Positions 22,647 to 33,406 are shown, counted from the first letter of the stretch. The stretch: DNA of 64,000 bases from Phenylobacterium sp. Root700 (GCF_001429025.1 NZ_LMHT01000022.1:223104-287103); one strand, 5' to 3'. Notes: generated from the letters alone by a model not told the origin. Translations and numbers: made by a program.

Positions 22647-23444
22647 CTAGATCTCCCGTACCGGCAGGCACAGCGGACGGCTGGCGTCGGCGCGGATGAA
22701 GTCGATGATTTCCATCACCTCGGGGCTGCCGGAATAGGTCTCGACCGTGTCGTCGAGCCGCTCCTGGAAGGTGCCCTCGTCGGCGAACAGCATGCGATAG
22801 GCCGCTCGCATGATGTTGATGCTCTCACGGCTGAAGCCGCGACGCTTCAGGCCAAGCAGGTTCAGGCCTTCCAGGTGGGCGTGGTTGCCCCAGACCGAGC
22901 CGTAGGGGATGACGTCCTTCACCACGGCGGCCAGACCGCCGATCATGGCGTGACGCCCCACCCGGGTGCGTTGGTGCACGGCCGCCAGGCCGCCGACGAT
23001 CACGAAATCGCCGATCTCGCAGTGACCGCCCAGGGTCGCCTGCTTGGTCAAGATCACCTGGTCGCCGACAACGCAGTCGTGGCCGACATGACTCTCGATC
23101 ATGAACAGGCCGTCCGAACCCACCTTGGTCACGCCGCCGCCGCCGGCGGTGCCGGTGTTCATGGTGGCGTGTTCGCGGATCAGGTTGCGATCGCCGATCA
23201 CCAGTTCGGTCGGCTCGCCCTTATAGGCGGTGTGTTGCGGCGGCCCGCCCAGCATCACGAACGGATAGAGGACGTTGTCCTCGCCGACCGTGGTGTAGCC
23301 GTCGACAACCACGTGGGAGGCCAGTTTGGTCCGCGCGCCCAGCTTCACATTGGGGCCGACCGTGCAGAACGGGCCGATCACGACGCCGTCGGCCAGTTGC
23401 GCCTTGGGGTCTACGACCGAACTGGAATGGACCTCGACGCTCAT
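22647..23444 (-). CDS. lpxA: Acyl-ACP--UDP-N-acetylglucosamine O-acyltransferase
   Basis: First step of lipid A synthesis. It has 265 aa with a left-handed beta-helix of hexapeptide repeats (for example [19 protein letters not shown]) and a C-terminal helical domain containing [15 protein letters not shown]. The catalytic His lies in the repeat region near residue 120 ([15 protein letters not shown]). The start overlaps the fabZ stop as ATGA. Confidence 0.97.
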   Translation of the reverse strand: MSVEVHSSSVVDPKAQLADGVVIGPFCTVGPNVKLGARTKLASHVVVDGYTTVGEDNVLYPFVMLGGPPQHTAYKGEPTELVIGDRNLIREHATMNTGTAGGGGVTKVGSDGLFMIESHVGHDCVVGDQVILTKQATLGGHCEIGDFVIVGGLAAVHQRTRVGRHAMIGGLAAVVKDVIPYGSVWGNHAHLEGLNLLGLKRRGFSRESINIMRAAYRMLFADEGTFQERLDDTVETYSGSPEVMEIIDFIRADASRPLCLPVREI

Positions 23445-23908
23445 GGGGTCTCCACCAGCATGGCTGCGAACTCGGCTTCAGCGGCGGTCTTGTCGCCCAC
23501 CAGCGCCTTGCCCTGGAACTTGAACAGGCCGCCACGCGCGCGCAGGACCTTGACGTGCATCTTCAGCACGTCGCCAGGACGTACCGGTTGGCGGAAGCGG
23601 CAGTTGTCGACCGAGGTGAACAGAATGGTCTTGCCCACCCGGTCGACGTTCAGCGACTTCGACATCAGGACCGCGCCGGTCTGGGCCATCGCCTCGACGA
23701 TCAGCACGCCAGGCATCACCGCATAGTCCGGGAAGTGCCCCTGGAAGAACGGCTCGTTGATGGTCACGCATTTGATGCCGACGATGGATTCGTTCTGGCG
23801 ATATTCCTCGGCCCGATCGACCAGCAGGAAGGGATACCGGTGAGGTATCCGCTCCATGATCTCGGCGATGTCGATAGTGGGTTCGGCCACGGCCGCGTCA
23901 TTGCTCAT
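23441..23908 (-). CDS. fabZ: 3-hydroxyacyl-ACP dehydratase FabZ
   Basis: Hot-dog-fold dehydratase of the fatty acid elongation cycle, 155 aa. The active-site His58 ([12 protein letters not shown]) and Glu72 ([11 protein letters not shown]) are present. The N-terminus [12 protein letters not shown] is typical. It competes with LpxA and LpxD for 3-hydroxyacyl-ACP, which explains its place between lpxD and lpxA. Both junctions are 4-bp ATGA overlaps. Confidence 0.97.
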   Translation of the reverse strand: MSNDAAVAEPTIDIAEIMERIPHRYPFLLVDRAEEYRQNESIVGIKCVTINEPFFQGHFPDYAVMPGVLIVEAMAQTGAVLMSKSLNVDRVGKTILFTSVDNCRFRQPVRPGDVLKMHVKVLRARGGLFKFQGKALVGDKTAAEAEFAAMLVETP

Positions 23909-24921
23909 TTATCCGCTCCCTTGCGGTTGGCCGATCTCGAGAGCCACGCGACTTCACGCATCCAACGGCGAATAGGCTGACCAGGGACACCGCCCCAGGT
24001 TTCGCCTGCCGGGATATCACGGAAAACCCCGGCCGCGGCCGCCACCTGGGCGCCGTCGCCGATGTTGACATGGTCGGCGACGCCCGCTCGGCCGCCAAAG
24101 GCCGCGCCGTCACCGATGACGACGCTGCCCGAAATGCCGGTGTGAGCGGCCATGACGCAGTTTCGTCCCACGCGCACGTTGTGGGCGATCTGCACCAGGT
24201 TGTCGATCTTGGTGTTCTCGCCGATCGAGGTGTCGTCAAAGGCCCCGCGATCGATGCAGGTGTTGGCGCCGACCGTGACGCCGTCCTGCAAGATCACGCG
24301 GCCGAGTTGCGGAATGTCGACCACGCCCTTGGCGCCGCCCGCCGCGCCGAAACCCGGCTCGCCGATCACGGCGCCGGCCAGGATCCGCACGCGGTCGCCC
24401 AGCAGGGCGAAGCCCAGCGTCACGTTGGCGCTGATCACGCAGTCGCGGCCAATGGCGACGCCGGGTCCGATGACCGTATTGGCGCCGATCTCCGTCCGCG
24501 CGCCGATCCGCGCGCCAGGACCGACCACGACGCCGGGCGCCAGAACGACGTCTTCCTCGAGCACCGCGTCGGACGAGACCGCCAGGTCGCCGCAATGCCG
24601 TCGAGGACGGTGCAGGCGGTTGGCGGCGGCGGCGTAGGCCGCCTGCGGCAGAGGCGTCACCAGGGCTGCGCAGCCTTCAGGAACCAGGTCCTTGTCACGC
24701 GCCATGACGAACACCGCGCCGGCCTTGGCCGCGGCCAGGTCGGGGGCGTACTTGCGGTCGGTCAGGAAGGTGATGGTGTCGGGCTGGGCGCTGGCGAGCA
24801 CCGCCACGGCGCGCACCTGGCGCGAACCATGGTCTGACACGAGGAGTTCGGCGCCTGTCAGACTCGCCAGATCGGCGAGCGTGACAGGGCCAAGGTCTTC
24901 AAAGAAGCGGGGGTCGGGCAT
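23905..24921 (-). CDS. lpxD: UDP-3-O-acylglucosamine N-acyltransferase
   Basis: Third step of lipid A synthesis. It has 338 aa with an N-terminal uridine-binding domain (DLASLTGAELL region) and a long left-handed beta-helix of hexapeptide repeats (about 100-290, for example VVVGPGARIGARTEIGANTVI), ending in a C-terminal helix. The likely catalytic His lies in the QIAHNVRVGRNCVMAAHTG stretch. It is followed by fabZ with a 4-bp overlap and preceded by skp with a 42-nt gap. Confidence 0.96.
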   Translation of the reverse strand: MPDPRFFEDLGPVTLADLASLTGAELLVSDHGSRQVRAVAVLASAQPDTITFLTDRKYAPDLAAAKAGAVFVMARDKDLVPEGCAALVTPLPQAAYAAAANRLHRPRRHCGDLAVSSDAVLEEDVVLAPGVVVGPGARIGARTEIGANTVIGPGVAIGRDCVISANVTLGFALLGDRVRILAGAVIGEPGFGAAGGAKGVVDIPQLGRVILQDGVTVGANTCIDRGAFDDTSIGENTKIDNLVQIAHNVRVGRNCVMAAHTGISGSVVIGDGAAFGGRAGVADHVNIGDGAQVAAAAGVFRDIPAGETWGGVPGQPIRRWMREVAWLSRSANRKGADK

Positions 24922-24963
24922 CGAAATCCTTCGGCTCCCCCCGCCTTTATCGCGAGTCGGGCC

Positions 24964-25608
24964 CTACTTGCGGGTCGCGGGCGCCGGAGTTTGCGCGGGG
25001 GCGACCGCCTGGTCCAGACGTTCCCGATCAAACGCGAACTGAGTGATCTTCGCGTTCAGCGCCGTGACGACCGGCTGGCTGATATCCATGGCCGGGTTGG
25101 CGATGACCACCGAGTCACGGTTCAGCAACATGCTGCACTGACGCGACTGATAGACCTGACGGATGATCGGGTCGAGCTCCTGGCCGACGCGGCCAATCGC
25201 CTTCTGCTGGGTCGCGCCGAGCTCGCGCTCGCGCAGCTGAGCCTTACGCTGGAAGGCGTTGGCCTTGACCTGCAGGGCCGAGGCGCGGGTCTCGAGCGTG
25301 TTCTGGTCGAGGGTCGCGCGTTGGCCTTCAAGCGTCTTGGCTTCGTTCTGAAGGGCGGCTTCTTCAGCCTTCAGTTCTGCCTGAACCTGGGTGGCGATCT
25401 GCTGCAACCGGGTTTGGACGTACTTGCCGACCGTCGAGGTGGTGATCGCGCCTTCCAGCGAGACCACGCAAACGCCGGGGATCGCCGGGCCATGACTGAC
25501 CGTCGGGGCCGCGGCGGCGGGCGCGGCGGCTTGCGCGAAGGCCGCGGTCGACATGGACGCGGTGATGGCGGCGACGCAGGTCGCCGCGACGAGGGCTTTG
25601 ATCGTCAT
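24964..25608 (-). CDS. skp: OmpH/Skp family periplasmic chaperone
   Basis: Periplasmic holdase that escorts unfolded outer-membrane proteins to BamA. It has 214 aa, starting with a signal peptide (about 1-26, ending AAFAQA). An Ala/Pro-rich stretch follows, then the OmpH domain with a long helical region of alternating Gln/Glu/Lys residues (about 65-150, tentacle arms). The C-terminal tail is Pro/Ala-rich and longer than in E. coli. It sits 9 nt after bamA in the same transcript order bamA-skp-lpxD, which is widely conserved. Confidence 0.93.
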   Translation of the reverse strand: MTIKALVAATCVAAITASMSTAAFAQAAAPAAAAPTVSHGPAIPGVCVVSLEGAITTSTVGKYVQTRLQQIATQVQAELKAEEAALQNEAKTLEGQRATLDQNTLETRASALQVKANAFQRKAQLRERELGATQQKAIGRVGQELDPIIRQVYQSRQCSMLLNRDSVVIANPAMDISQPVVTALNAKITQFAFDRERLDQAVAPAQTPAPATRK

Positions 25609-25617
25609 GAGGAGTTA

Positions 25618-28008
25618 TCAGAACCTGGTTGAGGTGGAGAACCGGAACGTTTCGGTCTTGTCGTAGTCTTCTTTGGCCAAAACTTGGCTGAAGTCGAATC
25701 GGATCGGGCCCATCGGCGAGCGCCAGAAGACCGAGAGACCGGCCGAGGCGCGCAGGGCCAGGTCGTCGTGGATCAACGGGTCGACCGTGCCGTCGGCCTT
25801 CAGCTTGTCCTTGTCGTCGAGCAGGCCAAGCGTGCCGACGTCGGTAAACAGCGCCGCCTTGATCCCGTACTGCTCGGGCAGGAAGGTCGGGATCGTCAGT
25901 TCGGCCGAGCCGATGGCGTAGGCCCGCCCGCCGAGCGAGTCGGAGCGGCCGAAGTTGGTGTCGCGCGGGCCGATACCGGCCGTCTCGAAGCCGCGGAAGT
26001 TGTTGCCGCCCTTGTAGAAGCGGCTGTTGACGCGAACCGTGTCCCCGCTCCAGCCAGCGATGTAACCGCCCTGGGCCGTCACGTTGAGGATGAAGTCCTT
26101 GCTGAACCCGTGCCACCAGCCGCCGGTCACTTCAGTGCTGAGATAGTTCACGTCGCCGCCGATACCGGCCAGATCCTGGCTGATGTCGAAGCGGTAGCCG
26201 CGGGTCGGATTGATCGGGTCGTTCCGACGGTCGTACAGGTAGGTGTAGCCGACCAACGACGTCAGATACTGGCCGCGCTGGGCGCAGAGCGACAGCGACA
26301 CCAGCGGCGCGTTCGGATCGCAGTAGGAAGAGTCGATCTGCACGTCTTCCTGACGCAGCGTATAGCGCGTCGACATCCGCGAATTCAGCGTCAGCGGGAA
26401 GGCCATGCGGATGTTGCCGCCGACCGTGACCGTCTTGTAGGCCGAGTATTCCGTCAGGTCGTAGCGATAGGAATAGAGGTCGACGCCGGCCCCGAGATCG
26501 CGACCCAGGAAGCGCGGCTCGGTGAAGCCGAAGTCGATCTGCTGACGCAGCGAACCCACTGAAACCCGTGCGCGAACGCTCTGGCCGCGGCCGCGGAAGT
26601 TCCGTTCGGTGACGCCCAGGTCGAGCACCAGCTGGTCGACCGAGGAATAGCCGGCGCTGAACGACAGTTCGCCCGTGGGCTGCTCTTCGACCTTGACCTG
26701 CAGGCCGGTCCGATCGGGCGCCGAACCTGGCACCTCGTCGATGGTGACGTCCTTGAAGAAGCCCAGGGCGCGGATGTTGTTGCGCGAGCGGTCGACCAGG
26801 GCGCGGTTGTAGGCGTCGCCCTCGACCAGGTTCAACTCGCGGCGGATCACGTAGTCCAGGGTGCGGGTGTTGCCGGTCACGTCGATGCGCTCGACATAGA
26901 CCCGCGGCCCTTCACGAACCTGGAAGACCACGTCGACCAGGCCGGTTTCGCGGTTGGGCGTGTAGCGCGGACGCACGTCCACCGCCGCAAAGCCCGCCGC
27001 GCCGGCCGCGAAGGTCAGCGAGTCGGTGGCCTGCTCGATCTTCTCGTCCTGATAGATCTCGCCCGAGCGGATCGGGACAAGCTGCTGAAGGACGTTCTTG
27101 TCGAGCTTCTGGAGTTCGGTCTCGACCGAGATCTTGCCGAACTTGTACTCCTGGCCCTCTTCGAGGGTGTAGGTGATCGCAAAGCCGTTCTTGTCCGGGG
27201 CCAGCTCGGCGATCGCCGAGGCCACGCGGAAGTCATAGAAGCCGCGGTTGCGGTAGTGCTTGCGCAGCTGTTCCTTGTCGTACTCGAGCCGGTCCGGATC
27301 GTAGTTCGCGTTGGTCGAGAAGAATTTGTACCAGCTGGTCTGCTCGGTCACGACCACGTCGCGCAGGTCGTTGTCCGAGAATTCCTTGTTGCCCAGGAAG
27401 TTGACGCGCAGCACCCCGCTCTTGGGGCCTTCATTGATCTCGAAGATCAGGTCGACGCGCTTTTGCGGCAGTTCGACGATCTTCGGCGTGACGGTGGCCG
27501 AGATCCGGCCCGACCGGCGATAGAGCTCGACGATGCGCTGGACGTCCTGCTGCACCTTGGCGCGGGTGAAGATCCCGCGCGGGCGGACGGTGACCTCGTC
27601 GCGCAGCTTCTCCTCCTTGAGGCCGGAGTTCCCCTCGAAGACCACCTTGTTGATGATCGGGTTCTCGACGACCGTGACGATCATGTCCGCGCCCTGAAGA
27701 TCGATCTTCACGTCGGCGAACAGGTCGGTGCGGAACAAGGTCTTCAGCGCCAGGTCGGCCTTGGCCGGATCCAGGATCTCGCCGGGCTGGATCGGCAGAT
27801 AGGACAAGACGGTCGATTGCTCGATCCGCTCGTTGCCGCGGACGATGATCCGCTGCACCACGCCCGACTGCTGGCCTTGGGCCTGGAGCGCAGGCGCTGG
27901 AGCCGCTTCCTGCGCCAGCACGGCGCCAGGCAGGGTGAGCGCCGTCGTCCCCATCAACAGGGCGAGGCCGGAGGCGAGCGCGGCGCCGTTGGCGCGGGTT
28001 CTTTGCAT
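25618..28008 (-). CDS. bamA: Outer membrane protein assembly factor BamA
   Basis: Core of the BAM complex that inserts beta-barrels. From the ATG at MQRTRANGAALASG it has 796 aa. An in-frame TTG lies 15 nt further upstream. A signal peptide (ending near VLAQEA) is followed by five POTRA domains (about 55-425) and an Omp85 barrel that ends in phenylalanine (STSTRF), as expected for an outer-membrane protein. Barrel motifs such as VRGFETAGIGPRD-like sequence (here FRGFETAGIGPRD) are present. rseP precedes and skp follows. Confidence 0.97.
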   Translation of the reverse strand: MQRTRANGAALASGLALLMGTTALTLPGAVLAQEAAPAPALQAQGQQSGVVQRIIVRGNERIEQSTVLSYLPIQPGEILDPAKADLALKTLFRTDLFADVKIDLQGADMIVTVVENPIINKVVFEGNSGLKEEKLRDEVTVRPRGIFTRAKVQQDVQRIVELYRRSGRISATVTPKIVELPQKRVDLIFEINEGPKSGVLRVNFLGNKEFSDNDLRDVVVTEQTSWYKFFSTNANYDPDRLEYDKEQLRKHYRNRGFYDFRVASAIAELAPDKNGFAITYTLEEGQEYKFGKISVETELQKLDKNVLQQLVPIRSGEIYQDEKIEQATDSLTFAAGAAGFAAVDVRPRYTPNRETGLVDVVFQVREGPRVYVERIDVTGNTRTLDYVIRRELNLVEGDAYNRALVDRSRNNIRALGFFKDVTIDEVPGSAPDRTGLQVKVEEQPTGELSFSAGYSSVDQLVLDLGVTERNFRGRGQSVRARVSVGSLRQQIDFGFTEPRFLGRDLGAGVDLYSYRYDLTEYSAYKTVTVGGNIRMAFPLTLNSRMSTRYTLRQEDVQIDSSYCDPNAPLVSLSLCAQRGQYLTSLVGYTYLYDRRNDPINPTRGYRFDISQDLAGIGGDVNYLSTEVTGGWWHGFSKDFILNVTAQGGYIAGWSGDTVRVNSRFYKGGNNFRGFETAGIGPRDTNFGRSDSLGGRAYAIGSAELTIPTFLPEQYGIKAALFTDVGTLGLLDDKDKLKADGTVDPLIHDDLALRASAGLSVFWRSPMGPIRFDFSQVLAKEDYDKTETFRFSTSTRF

Positions 28009-28037
28009 CGTATCAGCCGTCAACGGAAAAGGGCGGG

Positions 28038-29255
28038 TCAGGAGAACACGCCGCCAAGGATTTTGAACACACGCAGTTGCTGCAGATCGTTCCAGGTGGC
28101 GAACAACATCAATCCCAGCAGCAGCGCAAGCCCCACGCGGTAGCCCGCGGCCTGCACCTTCGCCGCGACCGGCCGGCGCGCCACCGCCTCATAGGCGTAG
28201 AACAGGAGATGACCCCCATCCAGGACGGGAATTGGCAACAGATTCATGAAGCCGATGCTCACTGAGATGAACGCCGCGAGCTGGAGCAGATTGACCCCGC
28301 CGCCGAGGATCATGCTCCCGACGTCAGGCGCCCCCGCGGCGCCAGCCTGCACCACCTTGCCCGAGGTTCGCGCGATTCCCAGCGGACCGCTGAGCTGATC
28401 GGCGGCCACCTGGCCCGTCACCATGCGGCCCAGATAGTAGACCGTGGTCTCCAGCGTGCGCCACGTACGCTCCGTACCGCCGGCCAGGGCCTGGATCGGG
28501 TTGTAGGTCAAATGGACATAGTCGGCCTTGGACTGAGCCGGCGCGAGGCCGAGCATGCCCTGGCGCCGCTGGCCGGCGACCTTGTCGCTGCGCACGACCC
28601 ATTCAGGGGTGGCGACGATCTCGATCTGGCGCCCTGCCCGCTCGACCACGAAGTCAGTCGGCACATTGGCGCGAACCTGGACCAGCTGGGCCAGCTCGTC
28701 GAAGCCCTTGATGCTCCGCCCCTCGGCCTTCAGCACCAGGTCTCCGGCCATGAAGCCCGCGCGCGCGGCCGGGCTGCCCGGCTGCACAGAGGCGATCTTC
28801 GGCGGCAACACATACTGGCCGAACGCCAGCAGCAGGGCCGCGAACAGCACGATGGCCAGGGCGAAATTGGCCAACGGCCCGGCGGCGACCACGATGGCCC
28901 GCTGCCAGAGCGGCTTGAAATGGAAATAGCGGCGGACGGCGTCATGCCCCTCCTCGGCCTCGATCTCGCGGCGGAGGTTCTCGAGGTTCTCGCGGTCAGG
29001 CACGCTGGAGGCGTTCTCGTCGCCCGAGAAGCGGACATAGCCGCCGAGCGGAATCCAGCCGACGCGCCATTCGACGCCGGACTTGTCGGTCCAGGACGCG
29101 ATCGCCTTGCCAAAGCCGATGGAGAACCGGTCGATGGCCACGCCGAAGCTCTTGGCGGCCAGAAAGTGGCCCAGTTCGTGGATGGTCACCACCAGGCCCA
29201 GCACCAGGACGAAGGGGACCACGAATGTCAGGGCGGTGAGGATGAATTGGATCAC
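28038..29255 (-). CDS. rseP: Site-2 intramembrane protease RseP (MmpA-like)
   Basis: Zinc metalloprotease of 405 aa in the inner membrane. The active-site HExxH is IHELGH (H26, E27, H30) in the first helix, and the second metal-ligand motif is PIPVLDGGHLL near residue 345. A PDZ domain lies between (about 145-225, including VQPGSPAARAGFMAGD). The start is GTG. In Caulobacter the orthologue MmpA is known to cleave the polarity factor PodJ. That role here is inferred from homology and genomic context only. Confidence 0.95.
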   Translation of the reverse strand: MIQFILTALTFVVPFVLVLGLVVTIHELGHFLAAKSFGVAIDRFSIGFGKAIASWTDKSGVEWRVGWIPLGGYVRFSGDENASSVPDRENLENLRREIEAEEGHDAVRRYFHFKPLWQRAIVVAAGPLANFALAIVLFAALLLAFGQYVLPPKIASVQPGSPAARAGFMAGDLVLKAEGRSIKGFDELAQLVQVRANVPTDFVVERAGRQIEIVATPEWVVRSDKVAGQRRQGMLGLAPAQSKADYVHLTYNPIQALAGGTERTWRTLETTVYYLGRMVTGQVAADQLSGPLGIARTSGKVVQAGAAGAPDVGSMILGGGVNLLQLAAFISVSIGFMNLLPIPVLDGGHLLFYAYEAVARRPVAAKVQAAGYRVGLALLLGLMLFATWNDLQQLRVFKILGGVFS

Positions 29256-29276
29256 GGGCGGTATTCCTCCAGGATC

Positions 29277-30470
29277 CTAGCGGGCCAGGCCGCTGACGAC
29301 ATCATGGGCCACACGCCTGGCGTTCGAATCCGTTTGCCGAGCCCGTTCAAGCGTATCGCCCTCCGACGCGACCGGAAGGCCCAGGGCCTCCACGCGTTCA
29401 AGGGTCTCGGCCACTGTGGCCGCAATATCGAGAAACCCAATCTTGCGGTCAAGGAAGGCGGCCACTGCGACCTCGTTGGCGGCGTTCATCACCGCAGGCG
29501 CGGCCCCACCGGCCGCCAATGCTTCTTTGGCGATCTTCAAGGCGGGAAAACGGCGCAGGTCGGGTTCTTCGAAGGTTAGTTGACCGATCTGGGCCAAATC
29601 GAGCTTCGGCGCGGGCCAGGGCAGCCGGTCAGGCCAGGCGAAGGCGCAAGCGATCGGGGTGCGCATGTCGGGCGCGCCGAGCTGCGCCAGGGTCGATCCG
29701 TCGGCGTACTCGACCAGGCTGTGAATGATCGACTGCGGATGCACCAACACGTCGACCCGTTCGGCCGGCATCGCGAACAAGTAGGCGGCCTCGATCATCT
29801 CGAGCCCCTTGTTCATCATGGTGGCGGAGTCGACGGAGATCTTCATGCCCATGTCCCACTTGGGGTGGGCGATCGCCTGCTCAGGGGTCGCATGGGCCAT
29901 CTGCTCCATGGTCCAGCCCCGGAACGGGCCGCCCGAAGCGGTCAGGATCAGCCGCGAGACGTGCTGGGCGTTCATCGGGTCCAGCACCTGGAAGATCGCC
30001 GAGTGCTCGGAATCGACCGGGATCACCGCGCCGCCCGCGAATTTGGCGGTCCGCAGCAGGGACGGCCCGGCGCAGACCAGGCTTTCCTTGTTGGCCAGGC
30101 CGATCACGGCCCCGGCCTTGGCCGCCGCCAGCGTCGGCGCCAGCCCGGCGAAGCCCACGATGGCCGACATCACCCATTGCGCGTCCGCCGCGGCCGCGTC
30201 GACCACCGCGCCGGCCCCCGCCGAGGCCTGGACGCCCGAACCCTTCAGGCGGTCGCGCAGTTCGGCGTACTTGGTCTCATCCTCGATGACGGCCAGGGTC
30301 GGACGCCAACGCAGCGCCTGTTCGACCAGCCGGTCCACGTTCTTGCCGGCGGTGAGCGCGCGGACCTCGACCTCGGCTCCCGCCTTGTCCAGCAGGTCCA
30401 GGGTCGAAACCCCGACCGATCCTGTAGAGCCCAGCACGCTGACGCGACGCGGAAGAGTCAATTCGCCCAT
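29277..30470 (-). CDS. dxr: 1-deoxy-D-xylulose 5-phosphate reductoisomerase
   Basis: Second enzyme of the MEP isoprenoid pathway, NADPH-dependent. It has 397 aa from the ATG at [24 protein letters not shown] 6 nt upstream is also in frame. The NADPH motif [14 protein letters not shown] and the metal/substrate motifs [12 protein letters not shown] and [17 protein letters not shown] are present. Its product feeds UppS further upstream in the same gene run. The start overlaps the cdsA end by about 13 bp. Confidence 0.97.
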   Translation of the reverse strand: MGELTLPRRVSVLGSTGSVGVSTLDLLDKAGAEVEVRALTAGKNVDRLVEQALRWRPTLAVIEDETKYAELRDRLKGSGVQASAGAGAVVDAAAADAQWVMSAIVGFAGLAPTLAAAKAGAVIGLANKESLVCAGPSLLRTAKFAGGAVIPVDSEHSAIFQVLDPMNAQHVSRLILTASGGPFRGWTMEQMAHATPEQAIAHPKWDMGMKISVDSATMMNKGLEMIEAAYLFAMPAERVDVLVHPQSIIHSLVEYADGSTLAQLGAPDMRTPIACAFAWPDRLPWPAPKLDLAQIGQLTFEEPDLRRFPALKIAKEALAAGGAAPAVMNAANEVAVAAFLDRKIGFLDIAATVAETLERVEALGLPVASEGDTLERARQTDSNARRVAHDVVSGLAR

Positions 30471-31297
30471 CCCCAATGGTTGATCAGGCGGGCCCCGGCC
30501 AGAACGACGGCTGCGAACATCAACCCATCGACCCGATCAAGCAAACCCCCATGTCCGGGAATCAGGTCGCCGGAGTCCTTCACGCCGAACCGGCGCTTGA
30601 GCATGGACTCCCAAAGGTCGCCGGCCATGGTCGCCAGACCGCCGACCAGGCCGATCAGCGCCCCGGCCTGGAGGCTCAGCACGATGTCGCTGAACGCCGC
30701 CATGGCGACGCCGGCGCCGGCCGCGGCGAGCAGGCCGCCGATGAAGCCCGACCAGGTCTTGTTAGGGGAGAAACGCGGCCAAAGCTTGGGGCCCTTCAGC
30801 GCGCTGCCGACCGCGAAGGCGGCGATATCGGCCGACCAGGCCACGACGAACAGCAGCACGGTCCATTGCCGGCCCTCCGGCATGGAGCGCAGCCAGACGA
30901 GGCAGATCACCGGGATGGCGAGATAGATCGCGCCGAACGCCGCATTGGTGGGCCGCTCGGCGACGCCGCGCGCCACCAGGGCCGCCGCCGCCGCGCCCAC
31001 CGCCACCGCGCTCCAGGCCAGCGGCATCCGCCCGTCATGGGCCAGGAAAGCGCCTGCGAGGATCGCGACGGTCAGGGCCGTGGAGACGCGGACCGGCGCG
31101 TAGGGCGCGGTCATCGCTCCCCACTCGATGGCCAGCAGCGCTACGGCGACCGCCACCAGGACCAGGAACAGCCAGCTGAAGCCCGGATAGTCGGCGAACC
31201 AGACAGCACCCAGCACCGCAGGCACCAGGACCGTGGCCGAGGCGACGCGTATGCCCAGATTGGACCAGTCGAAGCGTCTAGCCGGCGGCAAGGACAT
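30458..31297 (-). CDS. cdsA: Phosphatidate cytidylyltransferase
   Basis: Makes CDP-diacylglycerol for phospholipid synthesis. From the ATG at [15 protein letters not shown] it has 279 aa with about seven membrane helices. The C-terminal signature [21 protein letters not shown] matches the CdsA consensus. An upstream ATG would add 11 residues that lie wholly within the uppS overlap, so the shorter start is preferred. It overlaps uppS by 20 bp. Confidence 0.95.
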   Translation of the reverse strand: MSLPPARRFDWSNLGIRVASATVLVPAVLGAVWFADYPGFSWLFLVLVAVAVALLAIEWGAMTAPYAPVRVSTALTVAILAGAFLAHDGRMPLAWSAVAVGAAAAALVARGVAERPTNAAFGAIYLAIPVICLVWLRSMPEGRQWTVLLFVVAWSADIAAFAVGSALKGPKLWPRFSPNKTWSGFIGGLLAAAGAGVAMAAFSDIVLSLQAGALIGLVGGLATMAGDLWESMLKRRFGVKDSGDLIPGHGGLLDRVDGLMFAAVVLAGARLINHWGWAN

Positions 31298-32033
31298 TAT
31301 CGGCCACGGCGCCGCCGTATCGCCGCTCACGCTTTTGATATTCCGCGATGCCTTCGGCCAGGTGTCGCGGCGTGAAGTCCGGCCAGAGCACGTCCTGGAA
31401 GACGAACTCGGAATAGGCGGACTCCCAGAGGAGGAAATTGGAGAGGCGCTGTTCGCCGCTGGTGCGGATCACCAGGTCGGGAGCCGGCAGGCCGCCGGTC
31501 GAGAGCTTGGCTTCCAGCAGTTCGTCGGTGATGTCGTCGGCGGTGATCCGGCCTTCGGCCACATCAGTCGCCAAGGCGCGGGCGGCGTCGACCAGATCGG
31601 CGCGGCCGCCATAGTTGAAGGCCACCTGCAGGAAGAACTTGTCGTTATGGGCGGTCTGGCGCTCGGCCCGCTCGACGATCTCGGCGACGTCCGGCGGCAG
31701 CCCTTCGCGACGCCCCAGGATGCGGACCTTCACGCCCTCGCGCACCAGCTTGTCGAGGTCGGAGTTCACATAGAGCTTGAGCAGCCGCATGACCTCGGCG
31801 ACCTCGCCAGCCGGGCGACGCCAGTTTTCCGTCGAGAAGGCGTAGAGCGTCAGCCAGCGAATCCCCTGGTTGGGGGCCGCCTCGACCACGCGCCGAATCG
31901 CATCGACCCCCTTCGGGTGGCCGACCTGACGCGGCAAGCCACGACGTTTCGCCCAGCGGCCGTTGCCATCCATGACGATGGCCACGTGCAGGGGCGCGTG
32001 CGGCGCGGGCTGCTCTTGATCGACCGTAGCCAT
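31278..32033 (-). CDS. uppS: Undecaprenyl diphosphate synthase
   Basis: Makes the C55 carrier lipid for peptidoglycan and polysaccharides by cis-prenyl transfer. It has 251 aa. The catalytic Asp22 is in VMDGNGRWAKRRG, and the FNYGGRADLVDA and RTSGEQRLSNFLLWESAYSE-type motifs (the last quoted in part) are typical. It lies between frr and cdsA and uses IPP produced with the help of Dxr from the same cluster. Confidence 0.97.
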   Translation of the reverse strand: MATVDQEQPAPHAPLHVAIVMDGNGRWAKRRGLPRQVGHPKGVDAIRRVVEAAPNQGIRWLTLYAFSTENWRRPAGEVAEVMRLLKLYVNSDLDKLVREGVKVRILGRREGLPPDVAEIVERAERQTAHNDKFFLQVAFNYGGRADLVDAARALATDVAEGRITADDITDELLEAKLSTGGLPAPDLVIRTSGEQRLSNFLLWESAYSEFVFQDVLWPDFTPRHLAEGIAEYQKRERRYGGAVADNVLAAG

Positions 32034-32070
32034 GGGGTTCCCGTTCGTCCTCGATCCGGTCTGGGACGAT

Positions 32071-32637
32071 TTAGACCTGCATGATCTCTTGTTCTTTGGT
32101 TTTCAAGGCTTCGTCGACGCGCTTGATCGACTCGTCGGTGAACTTCTGGACCTCAGTCTCCATCCGACGCAGTTCGTCCTGCGTGATGGTGCTGTCCTTC
32201 TCGGCCTTCTTCAGGTCGTCGTTGGCGTCCCGGCGGACGTTGCGGATCGCGATCTTCTGCTGCTCGGCGTACTTCGCGGCGATCTTCGCCAGATCCTTGC
32301 GGCGCTCCTCGGTCAGCGGCGGAACCGGCACGCGCAGGCTCTGACCGTCGACAACGGGGTTGAGGCCGAGGCCGGCGTTACGAATCGCCTTCTCAACCGA
32401 GACCACTAGGCCGCGATCCCAGATGCTGACGCTGATCGAGCGCGGCTCCGGGACGCTGATCGAGGCCACGGTGTTGATCGGCGCCATGGAGCCGTAGGCG
32501 TCGACCATCACCTGATCGAGCAGGCCGGCCGTGGCCCGACCGGTACGAAGGCTCGCGAACTCCTCCTTGAGGGCGCTGAAGGCCTTGTCCATGCGATCCT
32601 TGTAACGAGCCAGGACCGGTTTTTCAGCAGCAGCCAT
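32071..32637 (-). CDS. frr: Ribosome recycling factor
   Basis: Splits post-termination ribosomes with EF-G. It has 188 aa in a three-helix bundle plus a beta domain. Family hallmarks are FASLRTGRATAGLLDQV near residues 26-42 and ISVSIWDRGLVVSVEKAI. The C-terminal helix ends in EALKTKEQEIMQV. It follows pyrH by 40 nt on the same strand. Confidence 0.97.
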   Translation of the reverse strand: MAAAEKPVLARYKDRMDKAFSALKEEFASLRTGRATAGLLDQVMVDAYGSMAPINTVASISVPEPRSISVSIWDRGLVVSVEKAIRNAGLGLNPVVDGQSLRVPVPPLTEERRKDLAKIAAKYAEQQKIAIRNVRRDANDDLKKAEKDSTITQDELRRMETEVQKFTDESIKRVDEALKTKEQEIMQV

Positions 32638-32677
32638 AGGAATTTCTCCCGCAATTCTAGTGTGTCTGGGCCAAGCG

Positions 32678-33406
32678 TCAGGCGATGGTGGTGAAGACGC
32701 CCTGCCCCTTTAGTACCTTGAAGAAGTTACCCCGTTCGCGGATCGAAAACACCACGATCGGAGTCTTGTTGTCGCGCATCAGGGCGATGGCCGAAGCGTC
32801 CATGACCCGCAGGTCCTTGGCCAGCACTTCCTGATAGCTGAGCGTTTCATAGCGCTGGGCGCTGGGATCTTTCTTGGGGTCGGCCGTATAGACGCCGTCG
32901 ACGCTGGTGCCCTTGAAGAGCGCGTCGCAGCCCATTTCGGCGGTCCGCAACGCCGCGGGCGTGTCGGTGGTGAAGAACGGCGCGCCGAGCCCGGCGGCGA
33001 AGATCACCACCCGGCCCTTTTCCAGGTGACGCAGCGCCCGGCGGCGGATGTAGGGCTCGCACACCGCGTCCATCGGGATCGCCGACTGCACGCGGGTGTA
33101 GACGCCCACCTTCTCCAGCGCGCCCTGCAGGGCCAGCGCGTTCATCACCGTGGCCAGCATGCCCATATAGTCGGCGTTGGCCCGATCCATGCCCTTCCCG
33201 GCCAGCGAGACGCCGCGGAAGATGTTGCCGCCGCCGATCACCAGGCAGAGTTCGATCCCGTGATCGACCACTTCCTTGATGTCCTCGGCGACCGCTTCGA
33301 TGGTCTTGGTGTCGATGCCGAACAGCGCGTCGCCCATCAGGACCTCGCCCGACATCTTCAAGAGGATCTTCTTGTAGCGGGGCGTGGCTTCGGGCATCGG
33401 CGGCAT
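32678..33406 (-). CDS. pyrH: UMP kinase
   Basis: Phosphorylates UMP to UDP. It has 242 aa with the amino-acid kinase fold ([15 protein letters not shown], then [10 protein letters not shown] and the late [19 protein letters not shown]). Two in-frame ATGs at residues 1 and 4 are equally possible. It lies between tsf and frr, the usual bacterial order. The pathway leads to CTP through PyrG, also in this window. Confidence 0.97.
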   Translation of the reverse strand: MPPMPEATPRYKKILLKMSGEVLMGDALFGIDTKTIEAVAEDIKEVVDHGIELCLVIGGGNIFRGVSLAGKGMDRANADYMGMLATVMNALALQGALEKVGVYTRVQSAIPMDAVCEPYIRRRALRHLEKGRVVIFAAGLGAPFFTTDTPAALRTAEMGCDALFKGTSVDGVYTADPKKDPSAQRYETLSYQEVLAKDLRVMDASAIALMRDNKTPIVVFSIRERGNFFKVLKGQGVFTTIA